64,000 nucleotides of DNA. Origin: Micropterix aruncella (Eukaryota; Arthropoda; Insecta; Lepidoptera; Micropterigidae). The stretch is from assembly GCA_944548615.1 (NCBI GenBank), contig OX155963.1:27289336-27353335 (forward strand), given 5' to 3'. A program made the translations under genes and the position numbers. Under the pieces are notes generated by a model. The model saw only the letters and a list, made by a program, of their open reading frames with translations, was not told the origin of the DNA and searched no databases. Below are positions 10,287-21,484 of this stretch, in pieces (the stretch's first letter is position 1; every line of letters begins with the position of its first letter).

Positions 10287-11144
10287 CGATGCCCTCCGGT
10301 TGACGCTGAGGAGGAACTGTGATGGAAAATACTAATCAAGACCAATGACTTTCCTACGTTTTCGTTTTTTTTCGAGGTATATTTCAAGTAAAATGTACTA
10401 TTTTTTTAGAAACCCAAATAATCTAATTCTTATATTATAGTTTTCGCTTTTTTTAGGTATAAGTCAAGTCAAGTGTATTTTTTTAGCTCAAATATATTTG
10501 GTTTACAGACAAAAAATATGTTACTCAAACCCTAGAACTAAAATGTCATATTTTAAGTCATTAAAATATGACAAATTTTAAAAATGGAATTGCCAAAAAT
10601 TTTAAATAGTTGCTATCGATCGTTTTTTCTCCATAACCCTTTATTTATGTTGACATCTACTTTTACTAAACTTTAGTTTATAATATCAACAATCGAGTGC
10701 ATATTATAAATATTATGCGATAAACATTGCATATGCAACCTTTGAGATTTAAAAATATATGTTTATATTTTATAAATATTCGATGCCCCTGCGGTGGACG
10801 CTGAGGAGGAACTGTGATGGAAAATATTTATAATATTGGCCAATGACTTTTCAACGTTTTCGCTTTCTTCTCTAATTTAAGTACAATGTATATTTTTAAG
10901 AAACTCAAGCAGTGATATTATTATATTATTCTTATATTTTATATAGTTTCCGCGTTTTATTCTGAGGTGTAATTAAAGTAAATTGTATTTTTTTTGAAAG
11001 TCAAAAAATATTTGGTCTACAGACAAAATATATTTTTTTCTTACTCAAACCCTTGCTTAAAATGTCATTGATTGAGTCAGTAAATTTTTAAAATTGAATT
11101 ACCATAAATTTGGAATAGTTGGCAATGATCCCCCCCCCCCCCCC
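10287..11144 (+). repeat. Tandem duplication, unit about 494 bp
   Basis: Copy 1 begins 'CGATGCCCTCC' at 10287 and copy 2 'CGATGCCCCTG' at 10781. Both continue 'GACGCTGAGGAGGAACTGTG', then 'TTTTCGCTTT', a 'TATTTGGT.TACAGACAAA' block and 'AAATTGAATTACCA', and copy 2 ends in 15 C. A third relative lies at 61700-62035 and a fourth, inverted, at 2560-2800. Non-coding interspersed repeat. Confidence 0.7.
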
Positions 11145-11597
11145 GGTAGCCCTTAATTTCGTACAAAATTTCTGGAGAATTAGAAACCCAGACTTGGTCC
11201 AGCCCTCCTGGCGGCCATGGAACAAAGACTGGAATAAAGACCATAGCCAAGGTGGATAAACAAAACGTTATATGATATGCAAGTGTAGGACCAAAACAAA
11301 TTGTGTCAAAGTTTGGGAGTCGCAGCAGTTTGAGAGCGCCGAAAAGTAAGAGTGGTCACAGATATCTTACGCAAAGGCCGAGTCGGTCATTCGATTACAT
11401 TTTATCGTCTGTCGAGAGCGGCGATAAATGAGGCTCAATGAAAAGAGACAGCCGACTTCAAGGACAACACGACAGCAGGCGACTGCGGACCATTCGGCGG
11501 TTTCGTCATTGAGCCGATTGACGACGCGCGGAGGAGCTCGCTCGTTTCCTCTGCCCCATACCTAGATTCAACATAAATACGTATGCAAATTATTGCC

Positions 11598-11770
11598 TTC
11601 ATACAGGGTTAAGTCAGGGTGCTGCCATTCTCCTTTTCTATTCAACGTGGTCCACGAGAGGGTCGTATGATCCGTCCAGCCAGAGCCTCAATGCTGGTGT
11701 TAAACTCGGACACTTAATAATACCTGTACATTACGCTGCTGACTTAGAAATCCTTGTTGATAAGGGGGAG
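11598..11770 (+). pseudogene. Non-LTR reverse transcriptase fragment (degenerate)
   Basis: The translation shows GLSQG (RT block 4, usually GLRQG), then after a frame change PFLFN, and further on NAGVKLGHLIIPVHYAADLE, in which HYAADLEIL occupies the place of the catalytic YADD box. The order and spacing fit an RTE- or CR1-like LINE reverse transcriptase, which copies element RNA at the target site. The second catalytic D is preserved but the first is A. Frameshifts make it dead. Confidence 0.55.
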
Positions 11771-13084
11771 ACCGAGAAAAATAACAACGGAAATACAAAA
11801 GTTGCGCTGAAATACAATGAAGAGAAGACGGAATGACCCATAGATGGATTCTATTAAGTTTGAAGATGAGTGGAAGATTAAGTATATACTTAAGCCTAAA
11901 TGGTATTTACGAGAGTTTTGGTCGTTGAATGTTAGCAATATAGGATAAAATTGTATAATATTATAATTATTTTAAATGTTTTGGTAAAATATTTTGAAAG
12001 AATTCGTTTAGAGGATGATGCTTTTGATGAATAAATGAAAATAATAAAAACTACTCACATGGCAGCGAATAGGACCCAAGATAGATTGGGAAATGCTTGT
12101 GCCATGCTTAAACGAGATGTTTCTATGGATGTGCACAACTTTCGACTGTGCTAAGTAGGTTTAATGGGAGTCCCTTGGCCACCGGTGAACGATCACAATT
12201 CACCCATCCATCTCAAAAGCTCTTTTCTCTGCAAAGTATACCCACTGTCCACTTGAGCCTACTCCAAGAACAATAATTTTACCAGTCGTAATGGTGAAAC
12301 GGAAATTGCTAGACTAATTATGCTGCACTCGTAAATCACCATATTTCGCAATGTTAACGTAAAAAGCCATGCATCGTCAAATTTTCTTTTCGACTAGAAG
12401 TAACGCGATCACATTCAATGTTAACAGTATCCCTATTGCACTGGAACCCAACGCATTGTAATGTGGAAAAGTCAGTATTAATAACGCCTTTGCAGAGGGA
12501 AATATATGAGTGGTCATTAGTAGTCCTGAAAAGGCTGTTGTATCGTACATGCTTCTTATACGTCGAAGTGCATCGGATAACAAACGGCACGGCACGTATT
12601 TACATAGGTAATGGTCGATAATAACGCCTTATACAATCGATAAGAATACGGCTACATTTTAGCAAGATAACTAAAGGCTTTTGGTATTTTGGCAGCAAGA
12701 CTCCTTCAAACATAGTGCCAGAAGAGCACCACTGCCTGAAACGCAAATTCGACAACGACGCCTTGCTGGCAATGGTCTTAAACCATTGTGCTTTATACTT
12801 TATTATATCAAGAAACCGTGTCTTTGTTTAGCTTTTACTGTATAGTTTGCGTTTTATTGAGCGCACGTACATATTTTTTCTAGGTGTATTTTGGTAGTAA
12901 CATCATTAATATGACGCAAGATACCTTCTCCGCGGACAAGATCCACACCACAATCGCCTCAAATCGCGAAAGTGGTTCTTGAGCCGCACATAGCCGATCC
13001 AAGGAAGTCAATTTTCGAAACGGACGAATGGATCGATAAGCTCGCTTGGTGAGGATGTTTAAGAACAGATAGCACCGGGGTCCC
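11771..13084. other. No gene recognised
   Basis: Overlapping open frames at 12354-12621 on both strands lack motifs. Part of 12050-12200 may continue the decayed LINE frame above. Nothing firmer can be said. Confidence 0.4.
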
Positions 13085-13335
13085 ATCTCCCCTGTACTAT
13101 CTGGCGTAGTCTGAGGGCGGATGTGACAAGATGCCGATCCAATCTCGTCCGCTGAGGCTACAAAGAGAATCCAATATGCGACTGTGGATCGCTACAGGAT
13201 GAACCTCCTATCCTGCCCGCCGTTGTCAACCCCTGTCACACACCAGGACCTACAAGAGGCGAGCGACAAGGCCACCCAGGATATTTTTGGAGAGACGTGT
13301 TCTAACCTGGCCCGGACACGAGAAAGAACGAACGA
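13085..13335 (+). pseudogene. LINE C-terminal zinc-knuckle-like fragment
   Basis: One frame reads TRCRSNLVR, a stop, then GYKENPICDCGSLQDEP, and a second frame FLERRVLTWPGHE. The CDCG...Q.....(H)LL.CP pattern is the C-terminal cysteine motif found in several insect non-LTR retrotransposon polyproteins. A related scrap at 61375-61475 reads FFERRVLNWPGHV, which supports a shared element. Both are disrupted. Confidence 0.55.
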
Positions 13336-13763
13336 ACATAATTAACGTAGGTAGCTACGTGGTATTAAACTAGATTTAAAATTGTATTGGTTAGTGCCCA
13401 GAGACGCTCGAATGGGTAAATTGGTGACATGGCATCGGTTTTTCTCGGCCAACTGTGCTTCCTCTATAACAGTCTCCTATTAAAATTGCAATATTTATAA
13501 CTCCAAGGTTCAGGCGTTTCACGTATTCCGAGATGATATTTATGGTTATAATGGTTTCCGCAGACTTGATAACGAGTTCAATAATGACGATGCGGTGTGT
13601 CGGTTGAGAAATACAGAGCCGAGGCCACTTTGCGTGCCGCTCGACGTTTTCTTCCTAGTCGCGACAATTGCGATAAAAATGCGGCGCCAATAATATAATC
13701 GCGCTGCTTAGATAGACACTCAGGAGGCTCAGTCGCCATGAGGAACTGACGTATTTTCGATGA

Positions 13764-14008
13764 ATAAGCGCGTTTCCTGGAGTGGGATAATTTAAAAAAA
13801 TAAGATAAAAACGAATTTACCGCGTAAAGTTTGTAACACGCGATGTTTCGGCGATGTTACAACCGCTGTTGTCTATGGTAGGGTAGACAGTCTACCCTAG
13901 ACAACGGCGTTTGCAACATCGCCGAACCGTCGGGTGTTACAAACGTCACGCGGTAAATTCGTTTTTATTTTATTTATAAAATTATCTAACTCCAGGAAAC
14001 GCGCTTAT
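13764..14008. mobile_element. 245-bp near-perfect palindrome
   Basis: From ATAAGCGCGTTTCCTGGAGT on the left to ACTCCAGGAAACGCGCTTAT on the right, the sequence folds back on itself around position ~13886 with arms of about 120 bp. The inner part of each arm ('AACATCGCCGAA', 'GGTAAATTCGTTTTTA') recurs as single arms at 14490-14575 and at both ends of 27386-27881. It is therefore a head-to-head pair of the termini of a repeat family. No target duplication identified. Confidence 0.8.
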
Positions 14009-14010
14009 CT

Positions 14011-14275
14011 CCCGTTCTACGTTTCGCCATGACATGGCTGCTGCACCCAGGGTTGGCTCTCGACGAGGGGACTTCTCAACGCTCAACAGCACAGACACGA
14101 AATTTTGTATATGCATTCAATTACGACAGCCCGTTCGCCAAGACAGGACTGCGGCACCCAGGGTTGGCTTACAACGAGGGGACTCCTCAACGGTCAACAG
14201 TACAGACACGAAATTTTGTATATGCATTCAATTAAGATAGCCCGTTCTAAGTTTTACTATGACATGGCTGCTGCA
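14011..14275 (+). repeat. Minisatellite, unit 119 bp, about 2.2 copies
   Basis: Units start CCCGTTC at 14011, 14130 and 14241. Each contains CACCCAGGGTTGGCT, 'CGAGGGGACT', 'CAGACACGAAATTTTG' and 'TATGCATTCAATTA'. A second array of the same unit runs inverted at 60705-61035. The three overlapping 68-codon frames here are by-products of the repeat, not genes. Confidence 0.85.
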
Positions 14276-14439
14276 CTTATAAAAATTGTTGGAGTCGGCT
14301 TTTTTTGTTAAAATTTTGATTATTTTAAAGAAAGAGAACAACATTGGAATTTTCCGCATGAAGTTTGAAGCTCTAAACTTGTGCGCTCCGCCATCGCCCC
14401 CCCTCCCCCTTCACGGTACCAATCTAGGCAGAACTTGTA

Positions 14440-14575
14440 GCAGTATGCCGTCCACCCGCAGAACAACAGCGGACAAGTGACAGCACATTAGTCTGCCTAG
14501 ACGGCGGCAGTTGTAACATCGCCGAAACGCACGGTGTTCACGCCGTAGAATCCGATTTTGTTTTATTTATGATGT
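14440..14575 (+). repeat. Single arm of the palindrome family
   Basis: Contains 'GTCTGCCTAGACGGCGGC', 'AACATCGCCGAAACG' and ends in TTTTGTTTTATTTAT, matching the right arm of 13764-14008 and the right end of 27386-27881. The preceding 'CGCAGAACAACAGCGGAC' has a counterpart near 27760. Confidence 0.6.
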
Positions 14576-14875
14576 GTAACAACCGCGATATTCCTTGATT
14601 TCGCAGTTGTTTTAATTTAAAAAATAGTGATAAGCTTATAGGAACGTATTTATTTGCAACCGCATCGATTCGCTGTCGCTGTGATTGTTTGATATTCCGC
14701 CGTCGATCGAGAACCTTGGCATGCGCACGCGACTTCCTGTGCAAATTGAGTATTCAGTGTTCACAAGCCCGTCTAAACGAATTTTAAATGCAAAATTTTG
14801 AAATAAGTACGTCCGGGAGTAGATAGCGACTGTTGGGTGTCGCAATCTGGTCGTCAAATTAATCTAATTTATTTA

Positions 14876-15605
14876 TTTAGTCATGTTTTTTGCCGCATCG
14901 CGGGGACGCGCGATTAGACTTATCAAATTATTTTTGCGAAATATTTCATTCGTCGTTTCATTTGCCCCTAACCTAATCCTTCGTGTTCTATAAATCGTTA
15001 AGACTCTCGCTCTAAAACATCAAAAAAGTAAAGGATACGGCACAATAAAGCTATTCCGAAATTAGCGAAACTCACTAACATTGAACCTAAAATGTATAAT
15101 ACTACCTAATACTAAATGTATTCTACTTGCAGACATAAGATCAGCTCGAGTATCTCAATATATCAGAAAAAAACTAATTTCGTGGATGCTTGGGGGCCTT
15201 GAATCTACTAAGCACTATCCACTATCAAGCACTATTTGACTACCATCTCATTGTGACTATTATTATTAAATAAATTTTATTGTGTTTAGTGTGTGTGATT
15301 GTTATTGTGATTGTATTGTTATTTTATTGTGTGTGACTGTGTGAGTGATTATTCTAAATTTATACAAACTTTATAAGTTTTATTAATATTTGATGTTACG
15401 ATTATGTGAATTATTATTAAGCATAGGGTATGTGTATTTTATTATTAAATAATTTTTAAAATTCATATTTTTGGTGTTTCCTGTTAAATATGTATACTTT
15501 TTTCGTTTTAGTTATAATTGCAATTAAAAGTATTTTTTGTCTGTTTAACCTTTTCTTGTTTTTTTTTTTTTAATTCTTTTATTCGGAACTAGTTTTTTTA
15601 TCTTC
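14876..15605. other. AT-rich stretch with GT-rich low complexity
   Basis: A GTGT/ATTGT-rich patch occupies about 15285-15350. Otherwise it is AT-rich with no recognised gene or repeat boundary. Confidence 0.4.
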
Positions 15606-15941
15606 TAACCGCCCTACCTTTGGGTTATTATTCAAAAAGTAGGTAAAAAATTGGTGTTTTTTTTTCATTACATTTCTTAATAAAAAATACTTGTTTACAA
15701 TAATGTTTACCAGACATTTTTTTTACACAAGAGACCCATTAATTACCTTTTTTCGTATTTTGAATCGTAGGAACAATATGGACATATCACGTAGGTACGC
15801 GTTATGGGTTTCGGTTTTTTTAATTATGTTTTTCTTTTGTTTTTATACTCGAGCGTACTCGAACGTACGTGATACGGGTTGTTGCGTTCGGGCGACATTA
15901 TAGCGGCCGCATCACGTACGTTCGTATAGGTAGGGCGGTTA
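15606..15941. mobile_element. 336-bp element with perfect 14-bp TIRs
   Basis: TAACCGCCCTACCT at 15606-15619 is perfectly inverted at 15928-15941. The right side abuts TTAA (15939-15942) and the left reads CTAA, so a decayed TTAA target duplication of a piggyBac-like non-autonomous element is possible. The internal 70-codon frame (15691-15903) has no recognised motif. Class is tentative. Confidence 0.65.
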
Positions 15942-15984
15942 ACATGCATGACACTTGGATGTCTTTTGTACTATGTTTAAAAAA

Positions 15985-16165
15985 TTATCGCTTAGTCAAA
16001 CGGCATAAGATTGATCATCACATATAAGCGACACAGCTTGCTGTGGGTTTATGTTTAAGTTAAATTTTATTCCTTCTTAAAGTGTAGAAATTACCTACGT
16101 TTCGTGTTACGCTTGTTGTAAACTCTGTAAATTGCCATAATAAATAAATAAATAAAATTGAGATT
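15985..16165 (+). mobile_element. LINE 3' end (copy 1)
   Basis: Shares with 20480-20640 'GATCATCAC.TATAAGCG', 'GACACA.CTTGCTGTGGGTTT', 'GTTACGCTTGTTG' and a 'CCATAATAAATAAATAAAT' tail. A conserved 3' UTR ending in (AAAT)n at two loci is the signature of target-primed LINE insertion. 5'-truncated; clade not determined. Confidence 0.7.
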
Positions 16166-16383
16166 GTATTACTCCTTCCTTACCCTCCAGAACAAATATT
16201 TCAAGGAAATTTCAGAACAAATATTTTGTAACAAAAATATACTATATATAATTAATCGGCATATTGACCCCTATTATCTATGCAGTTTAGCCATTTTAAT
16301 GGGTTCGTTAATGCCTCTGTTGTAAAACTCGCGTGAACTGGAATTAATTAATGGGTTGAAGGTATTTTTTCTGCCTATTCGGT

Positions 16384-16659
16384 TTAATTTTTTCCCATGT
16401 AAAAATACCTAGATATACATATATTTATTAAATTGATAATAAATTTATTTGACATAAAAAGAATCATTAAGTATTTACTTAAATTGAAGACTTCTGACTC
16501 CACAGTGCAGTCCACGGTACCACCCGACAGATATTTATTTAGCTTGCGATATAAGTTCTTTTTGTCCTTGAATATCCGGTCAGTAATTGCGAGTCTGATT
16601 TCAGTCGTATCGCTAACATTTGACTTTCTTTGGTTTTCAATAGGGCAGTCATCCAGCAT
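16384..16659 (-). CDS. Unrecognised open frame, 91 codons
   Basis: The first ~65 residues (MLDDCPIENQRKSN... to ...SEVFNLSKYL) are hydrophilic and of plausible protein-like composition. The remainder becomes AT-driven. I recognise no domain. It could be a fragment of a transposon-encoded protein or chance. Confidence 0.15.
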   Translation of the reverse strand: MLDDCPIENQRKSNVSDTTEIRLAITDRIFKDKKNLYRKLNKYLSGGTVDCTVESEVFNLSKYLMILFMSNKFIINLINICISRYFYMGKN

Positions 16660-16689
16660 ATATTACGAAGTGTTAGGCGTCTTTTAGTG

Positions 16690-17408
16690 CATTAATGCAT
16701 TCGAAGCAGTGTTTGATGTAAGGTGTTGTAATTTCAGACCAGATAAATAAAATACCATAATAATTATATATTTTTTAAAGAGCTATAACCGCAAAGTTAC
16801 TGCAAAAAGGTCGCATTTGATCAACGTTTACGGTAAGAGGTAACATTTTTGTGTTTCACTGAAATGTGAAAACGTAACATATCAAAATCAAATAACGTAT
16901 TTGCAACTCCTTTATCAACGTGATTGAATTTCGAGATAGGGTAAATAAAACAATAATGTGATACGTACTAGTATTTTTTTTAACTTATACTGCAGGTTGT
17001 TGCCACCGATGACGTAAGAAGTAAATTTTATAAATTAAACACGTACATTGTAATCTATCTTGTAAATTTGTAATTAAAAATATTTTAAACTTTGTAAAAA
17101 AACGTAAGTCTCTTCGGCGTTCTTCTATTGTGTGTCAATCGAATGCCTAGACCCAAAATTTTACAAAAATAAGCGATAATCCGAGCGAGACAAGGGGGAT
17201 GAACACGCTGGTGTGAGAGAGGAGACGCTTGGAGCAGGCGTTGAAAGAGTATGACAACTGAAGAAGCTGTAGCTGAGGGAGACGCCTGTATTAGGCGTAT
17301 ATTAGGCGAAAAAAGGCGCGTCGGAGAGGCACGCGGTATTGTGACCGACGAATCTGTTTGATTTCACCGTACGAGACGGCCGGGTGTGTTCTAATCTCTT
17401 TTCGTTTG
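16690..17408. other. No gene recognised
   Basis: AT-rich until about 17150, then a GA-rich patch (17190-17340) that I cannot assign. Confidence 0.4.
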
Positions 17409-17602
17409 GAGCCGCTGGGTATCATACCTGGCTATCTAGCGGTTAAGGCGTTGGCCTCTTACGGGCATGTGACTGAGCTTGACGGTGGACTGTTTTGTCC
17501 TAAGTCTTCTGCGCTCACTTCACAGGAGACAGAACGATCAAATTTCGTTAAAACTTCCTGAAGTGACGGGTTCGCCCGCTGTAGTCGACAGCTCTAGTAT
17601 CG
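17409..17602 (+). mobile_element. DR-A dispersed repeat, 3' fragment
   Basis: Runs from the tRNA-like block TATCTAGCGGTTAAGGCGTT (17430) to the hairpin terminus CGGGTTCGCCCG. It ends GTCGACAGCTCTAG followed by T. It is one of the cleanest copies of this end and shows the CTAG|T junction discussed in the findings. Confidence 0.75.
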
Positions 17603-17884
17603 TCGAGCTACTAATCACGTCATGTGTCAACACCTTTCGTTCTGCGACAAAGGTGGGTGGTCAAGAGGTGCGCTGGCCTTTTACAGTCCCGATCAGTGTC
17701 TCGGCGGCCGTGACACAGGTTAACTAAAAATATTTTGTGTTTCCTTTAATCAGTTAGCGATTCCTGCAAGAAGATTAAAAGCACTGACAAAATTTGGATA
17801 TTTTGGTCAACACCGATTTTCAAGCATTTGTATAGTAATTGCTCAGAACTATCTGTTCTATTTTTTTTCTATTTCTAACAAAAA

Positions 17885-18193
17885 ATGATGCAGTTTAAGG
17901 CGACGCCGTATGTAACCAACGCAAAAGTGCAATTTAATCCTTTTTTAAGGTCCGAGTACAATATGAGGGAGAAGATAATGGAAAACAAAAAATACACCAT
18001 TACTCTTGGGAATGTACTACATACTCCAGTACTCTTTTTTCACGTGAACGTTCGAGACAGATTTTGGAAAAAGTTTTTAATAAAACAGGAAAAAATAAAT
18101 GTTAGGATCTGTTCGAGTAACTTTTATTTCAGAGGCATTTTTCCAGGATTAAGTCAGTTAAATGTTTATAATGCAAGGGTAAACATATATTAG
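17885..18193 (+). CDS. Unrecognised open frame, 102 codons
   Basis: The frame begins MMQFKATPYVTNAKVQ and has mixed, somewhat protein-like composition with no motif I can name. There are no obvious splice or promoter signals. Chance is possible in this AT-rich context. Confidence 0.15.
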   Translation: MMQFKATPYVTNAKVQFNPFLRSEYNMREKIMENKKYTITLGNVLHTPVLFFHVNVRDRFWKKFLIKQEKINVRICSSNFYFRGIFPGLSQLNVYNARVNIY

Positions 18194-18394
18194 TAGGTAT
18201 AATAGGTACGTGAAGTTAACAAACGAAGCCGAATTGTGATATTTTGATTTTTACTTTCCTGGCCCACTAACCAAAGTGAAGGGAAAAGTATTGTGAACAC
18301 GCAACAATTTTTTTTCGAGATGAAGACGGAAATATCCTTTTTGAGCGATTGGACGATTAAGACCATTTCCAGATGGAACTCTGTCTTGCGTGTA

Positions 18395-18580
18395 TTCCTC
18401 CACGACAGCGCCCAAACGCTAAATTCGATTGAGCTGAAATTTGGCATGCAGGCATCATTTAGTTATGGCAAGAGTTGAAAAGGTTGTGGTTGAAATCGGT
18501 CCGCTAGTTACGGTCCGGTCCGGTCGGCACGCTAGTCATATTTCCATCTCGAAATATTGGACTTAAGACTGGAAATTTGA
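18395..18580 (+). repeat. Direct repeat, copy 1 (partner 18900-19065)
   Basis: Shares with its partner 'TCCACGACAGCGCC', 'GAGTTGAAAAGGTTGTGG' and 'TTGAAATCGGTC', then 'AGTCATATTT', 'ATCTCGAAATATTG' and 'GAAATTTGA'. Copy 1 has a GGTCCGGTCCGGTCGG patch where copy 2 has 13 G. Confidence 0.75.
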
Positions 18581-18899
18581 TACATAGATGCCTTGTTAGG
18601 CCGAATTCATATTGTGAAATTATGATTGAAATATCACATACAAGCTACACTAATAATAATTAAATTACGCCACACATTTTAATAAAATATTAACGCCATC
18701 TGCTGGCGCTTGGCAATACCCGCCTTTAGCTGAGAAACAAACCGCGCCGCCTGAGGCGGTTGCAGAGGAATCCAGCGGGGTACGCCCGCCGGACGAGAGA
18801 GGGCGCTAATCGTTTATATTTATGAGATTAATATTCAGATGAAATCAGTCCTTGGCTACTTGTCGGGAAAGACTTGGGGTGACACAACCGTTTTTTCTG

Positions 18900-19065
18900 T
18901 GTGTGGAGGAATACTCCACGACAGCGCCAAACACTCGATTCGATTGACTTGACTTGTCATGTCAGGAGTTGAAAAGGTTGTGGTTGAAATCGGTCACCAG
19001 GGGGGGGGGGGGTGGGCACCAGTCATATTTCAATCTCGAAATATTGAACTTATAAACTTGAAATT
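18900..19065 (+). repeat. Direct repeat, copy 2 (partner 18395-18580)
   Basis: See the partner for the shared blocks. The 13-G run at 19000-19012 lies inside. The CDS-like 64-codon frame here is a by-product. Confidence 0.75.
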
Positions 19066-19894
19066 TGAGTTTATTATTAAATTTTATTTAATAAATTTAT
19101 TTTATTTCAAATTAAACTATAAATTTAACATACAATATAAAACTTGCTTTTAAAGAAGCTCTACGTAAATTAAAGGAAAAAACTGTAGACCTCATTTTAT
19201 GCGAAAATCCTATACATTTCTCTACACGTAGGTACACATATATTTTACGTCCAGCATCGCCTTGTACTTAATCATAGAATTTATTAAATACGTACGTACA
19301 CTTGTAACAATCTCACCGTTCTGTGTCAACTATGTACCTACTCAAACCTGTAGTCGTTTTGGCATGAAATATTCGTCAACAAAACCTCCATGTAATCAAC
19401 GTAATATTGAATAATTATGCTACTTCAACAAACTGTAATGTTTTATCATTTCTCAAAACATGACAAATGTGGTCCTGCAAGGTCCCATTGCTGCAAGGTC
19501 CTCCATATCCTCCATATATTCGCCATATCATGTTTTTTCTAAGTAAAACAACGACGTCGAAATTGGGAAGAATAGTAACTAATGCGTATTTGATTCTGTC
19601 GCCTAACTGGGACTAACCCGTTCTAGGGTGGACACAGCTCTATATAGTAAAATATAAAATATAATATAATAGTAAAATAAATTATATAATCTTTGTGTAA
19701 AATGCTCATAAAAACTAAATTGCCTCAAAATGCAATTCTAAAAAAAACGCAATTCCAATATTAAAATCGGCATAAATTGAACATAATCAATCACCTACGA
19801 ACATATCTCCTACTTTTTAAGATTTCACTAACTGCCATCCTAATGTACTGTATTATATGATTATTATATTATAACATACTATTGTATTATATCA
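19066..19894. other. AT-rich stretch with no gene recognised
   Basis: No motif-bearing open frame. A short duplication of 'GCAAGGTCC' and 'CTCCATAT' words occurs near 19476-19515. Confidence 0.4.
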
Positions 19895-20709
19895 TCCTAC
19901 TACTATTATAAACGCGAAAGTTTGTAAGAATGTATCTATGGATGTTTGTTACTCTTTCACGCAAAAACTACTAAATGGATTTTGATGAAACTTTACAATA
20001 ATATAGCTTACACATCAGAATAACACATAGGCTATAATTTATAAAGATATAGTGTGAATTATCCAAAATATAACGATAAGTGTCAAGTAAGTAGGAAAAA
20101 AATCTGCCATCTGCGAGCTATTCTGGCGTGCGCCGCAAAAACCCTTGGAGTTACACGAATATAATGTATAATGGTATAGTTGTTCGAACACTTATAACTG
20201 GAGAACGGATGAACCGATTTTTCATGATTTTTAATTTGTTGGATTTGTCTCCGTCCCGAATAGCATAATTATTTATCTAATTAATTAATTATCTATTTAA
20301 TTCAATGTTTTATTTTATTATAATTATATATTTACATATTTTATTTTTATACATATTTTTATTTAATTCAAGGTTTATTTTCCATTTTCGCTTTTTCTCT
20401 TTTTGTTTAAACTACTCTTTTTTCTTTTGAATATGTTTTCTTTTTTAAACTAGTATTTGTTTAATATGTTTGCCCTAGAACAAGCGTATACTTAGTTGGG
20501 CGACATGGGACCGATCATCACTATAAGCGTGACACAACTTGCTGTGGGTTTTATTTTAAACTAGATATTAAGTATGATTTGTTACGCTTGTTGCATATTA
20601 TGTACATTACCATAAATAAATAAATTAAAAAAAATAAATATAAAAACATTGAAAAATTGTCGAAAATATAAAATACTTTGTATCGGGTGAAACCGCGGGG
20701 TGCAGCTAG
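19895..20709 (+). mobile_element. Non-autonomous Helitron (lepidopteran type)
   Basis: The 5' end TCCTACTACTATTATAAACG, then CGAAAGTTTGT and TTTTGATGAAACTTTACA, is the well-known start of the abundant lepidopteran Helitron. The 3' end reads GTGAAACCGCGGGGTGCAGCTAG. The element starts with TC, ends with CTAG and lies between A (19894) and T (20710), exactly as Helitron rolling-circle insertion predicts, with no target duplication. The interior from about 20230 is replaced by AT-rich sequence ending in a LINE tail (20480-20640). It encodes no Rep/helicase. Confidence 0.88.
20480..20640 (+). mobile_element. LINE 3' end (copy 2), nested in the Helitron
   Basis: This is the second copy of the 3' UTR seen at 15985-16165, ending 'ACCATAAATAAATAAAT'. 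It probably belongs to a 5'-truncated insertion that starts near 20230, where Helitron homology is lost. Confidence 0.65.
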
Positions 20710-21484
20710 TATTATATATAATAAATATTATCATCCAATTACACATACTTCTATTTTGCTCTATCCAAATAACCTTATTAACAACTTATTTAATTATTTC
20801 TTTTCTTACCCTTATATAATTATTAGCTTTATTACATTTTTTTCTACTATGAACGTGTTCATGTTATTTCTATGCTAATGTGTAATGCAAGCATTGCAAA
20901 CTATTCGAAGGATATTAAATTTGTTTCGTTTGAATATGTTTTTAAGATACTAGTATCATATATTTACTATCTGTAAGTTTGCTATAAAATAAAATATAAT
21001 AACATAAAATTAGAACTAATATTTCAACAATTACTTCATCGCTACACTATAGGCAATTCCTTTGTTCAATTACTTCAATAGGCGGCTTAAAAAAATATTA
21101 ACGAATGTCTAGTGAGCGAATCGTGGTAATAAAAAATAACGTTTTTGAGCAACGCGTTTGGTAATAGTAGAGTGGCTGGCGCTCGGTGCAGAGAAAGGCC
21201 CTCCGACAGTCACTCGTATTGCAACAAGACTGGTCAATGCCTATGATACTGACGTTTACGCATTAATCAGGTTGATGAATACTGGTATTTGTAGATACGA
21301 AGCTATTTAGACGAGAAAAAAAATAGCAGCGCTAAAAACAAGTTGCTAGGTGAGTACAATTTATTTCGTTGGCCGTAAAAAAGCATGTGTATGCGTAAAA
21401 GTCGGTTTATGATTTAAGTTTATTCGCCGACCCCAAAAATAATCCTTTTTGAAGAGCGAAAAATCGGATAAAAATCGACTTTAG

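Noticed and set aside
13820..13975. Possible hammerhead ribozyme (CGAAACGTC near a GGC...GCC stem), as found in Penelope-like elements
   Set aside because: The GAAAC core is present in related arms, but the obligatory CUGANGA box is not at the 5' side of the stem in any of the copies.
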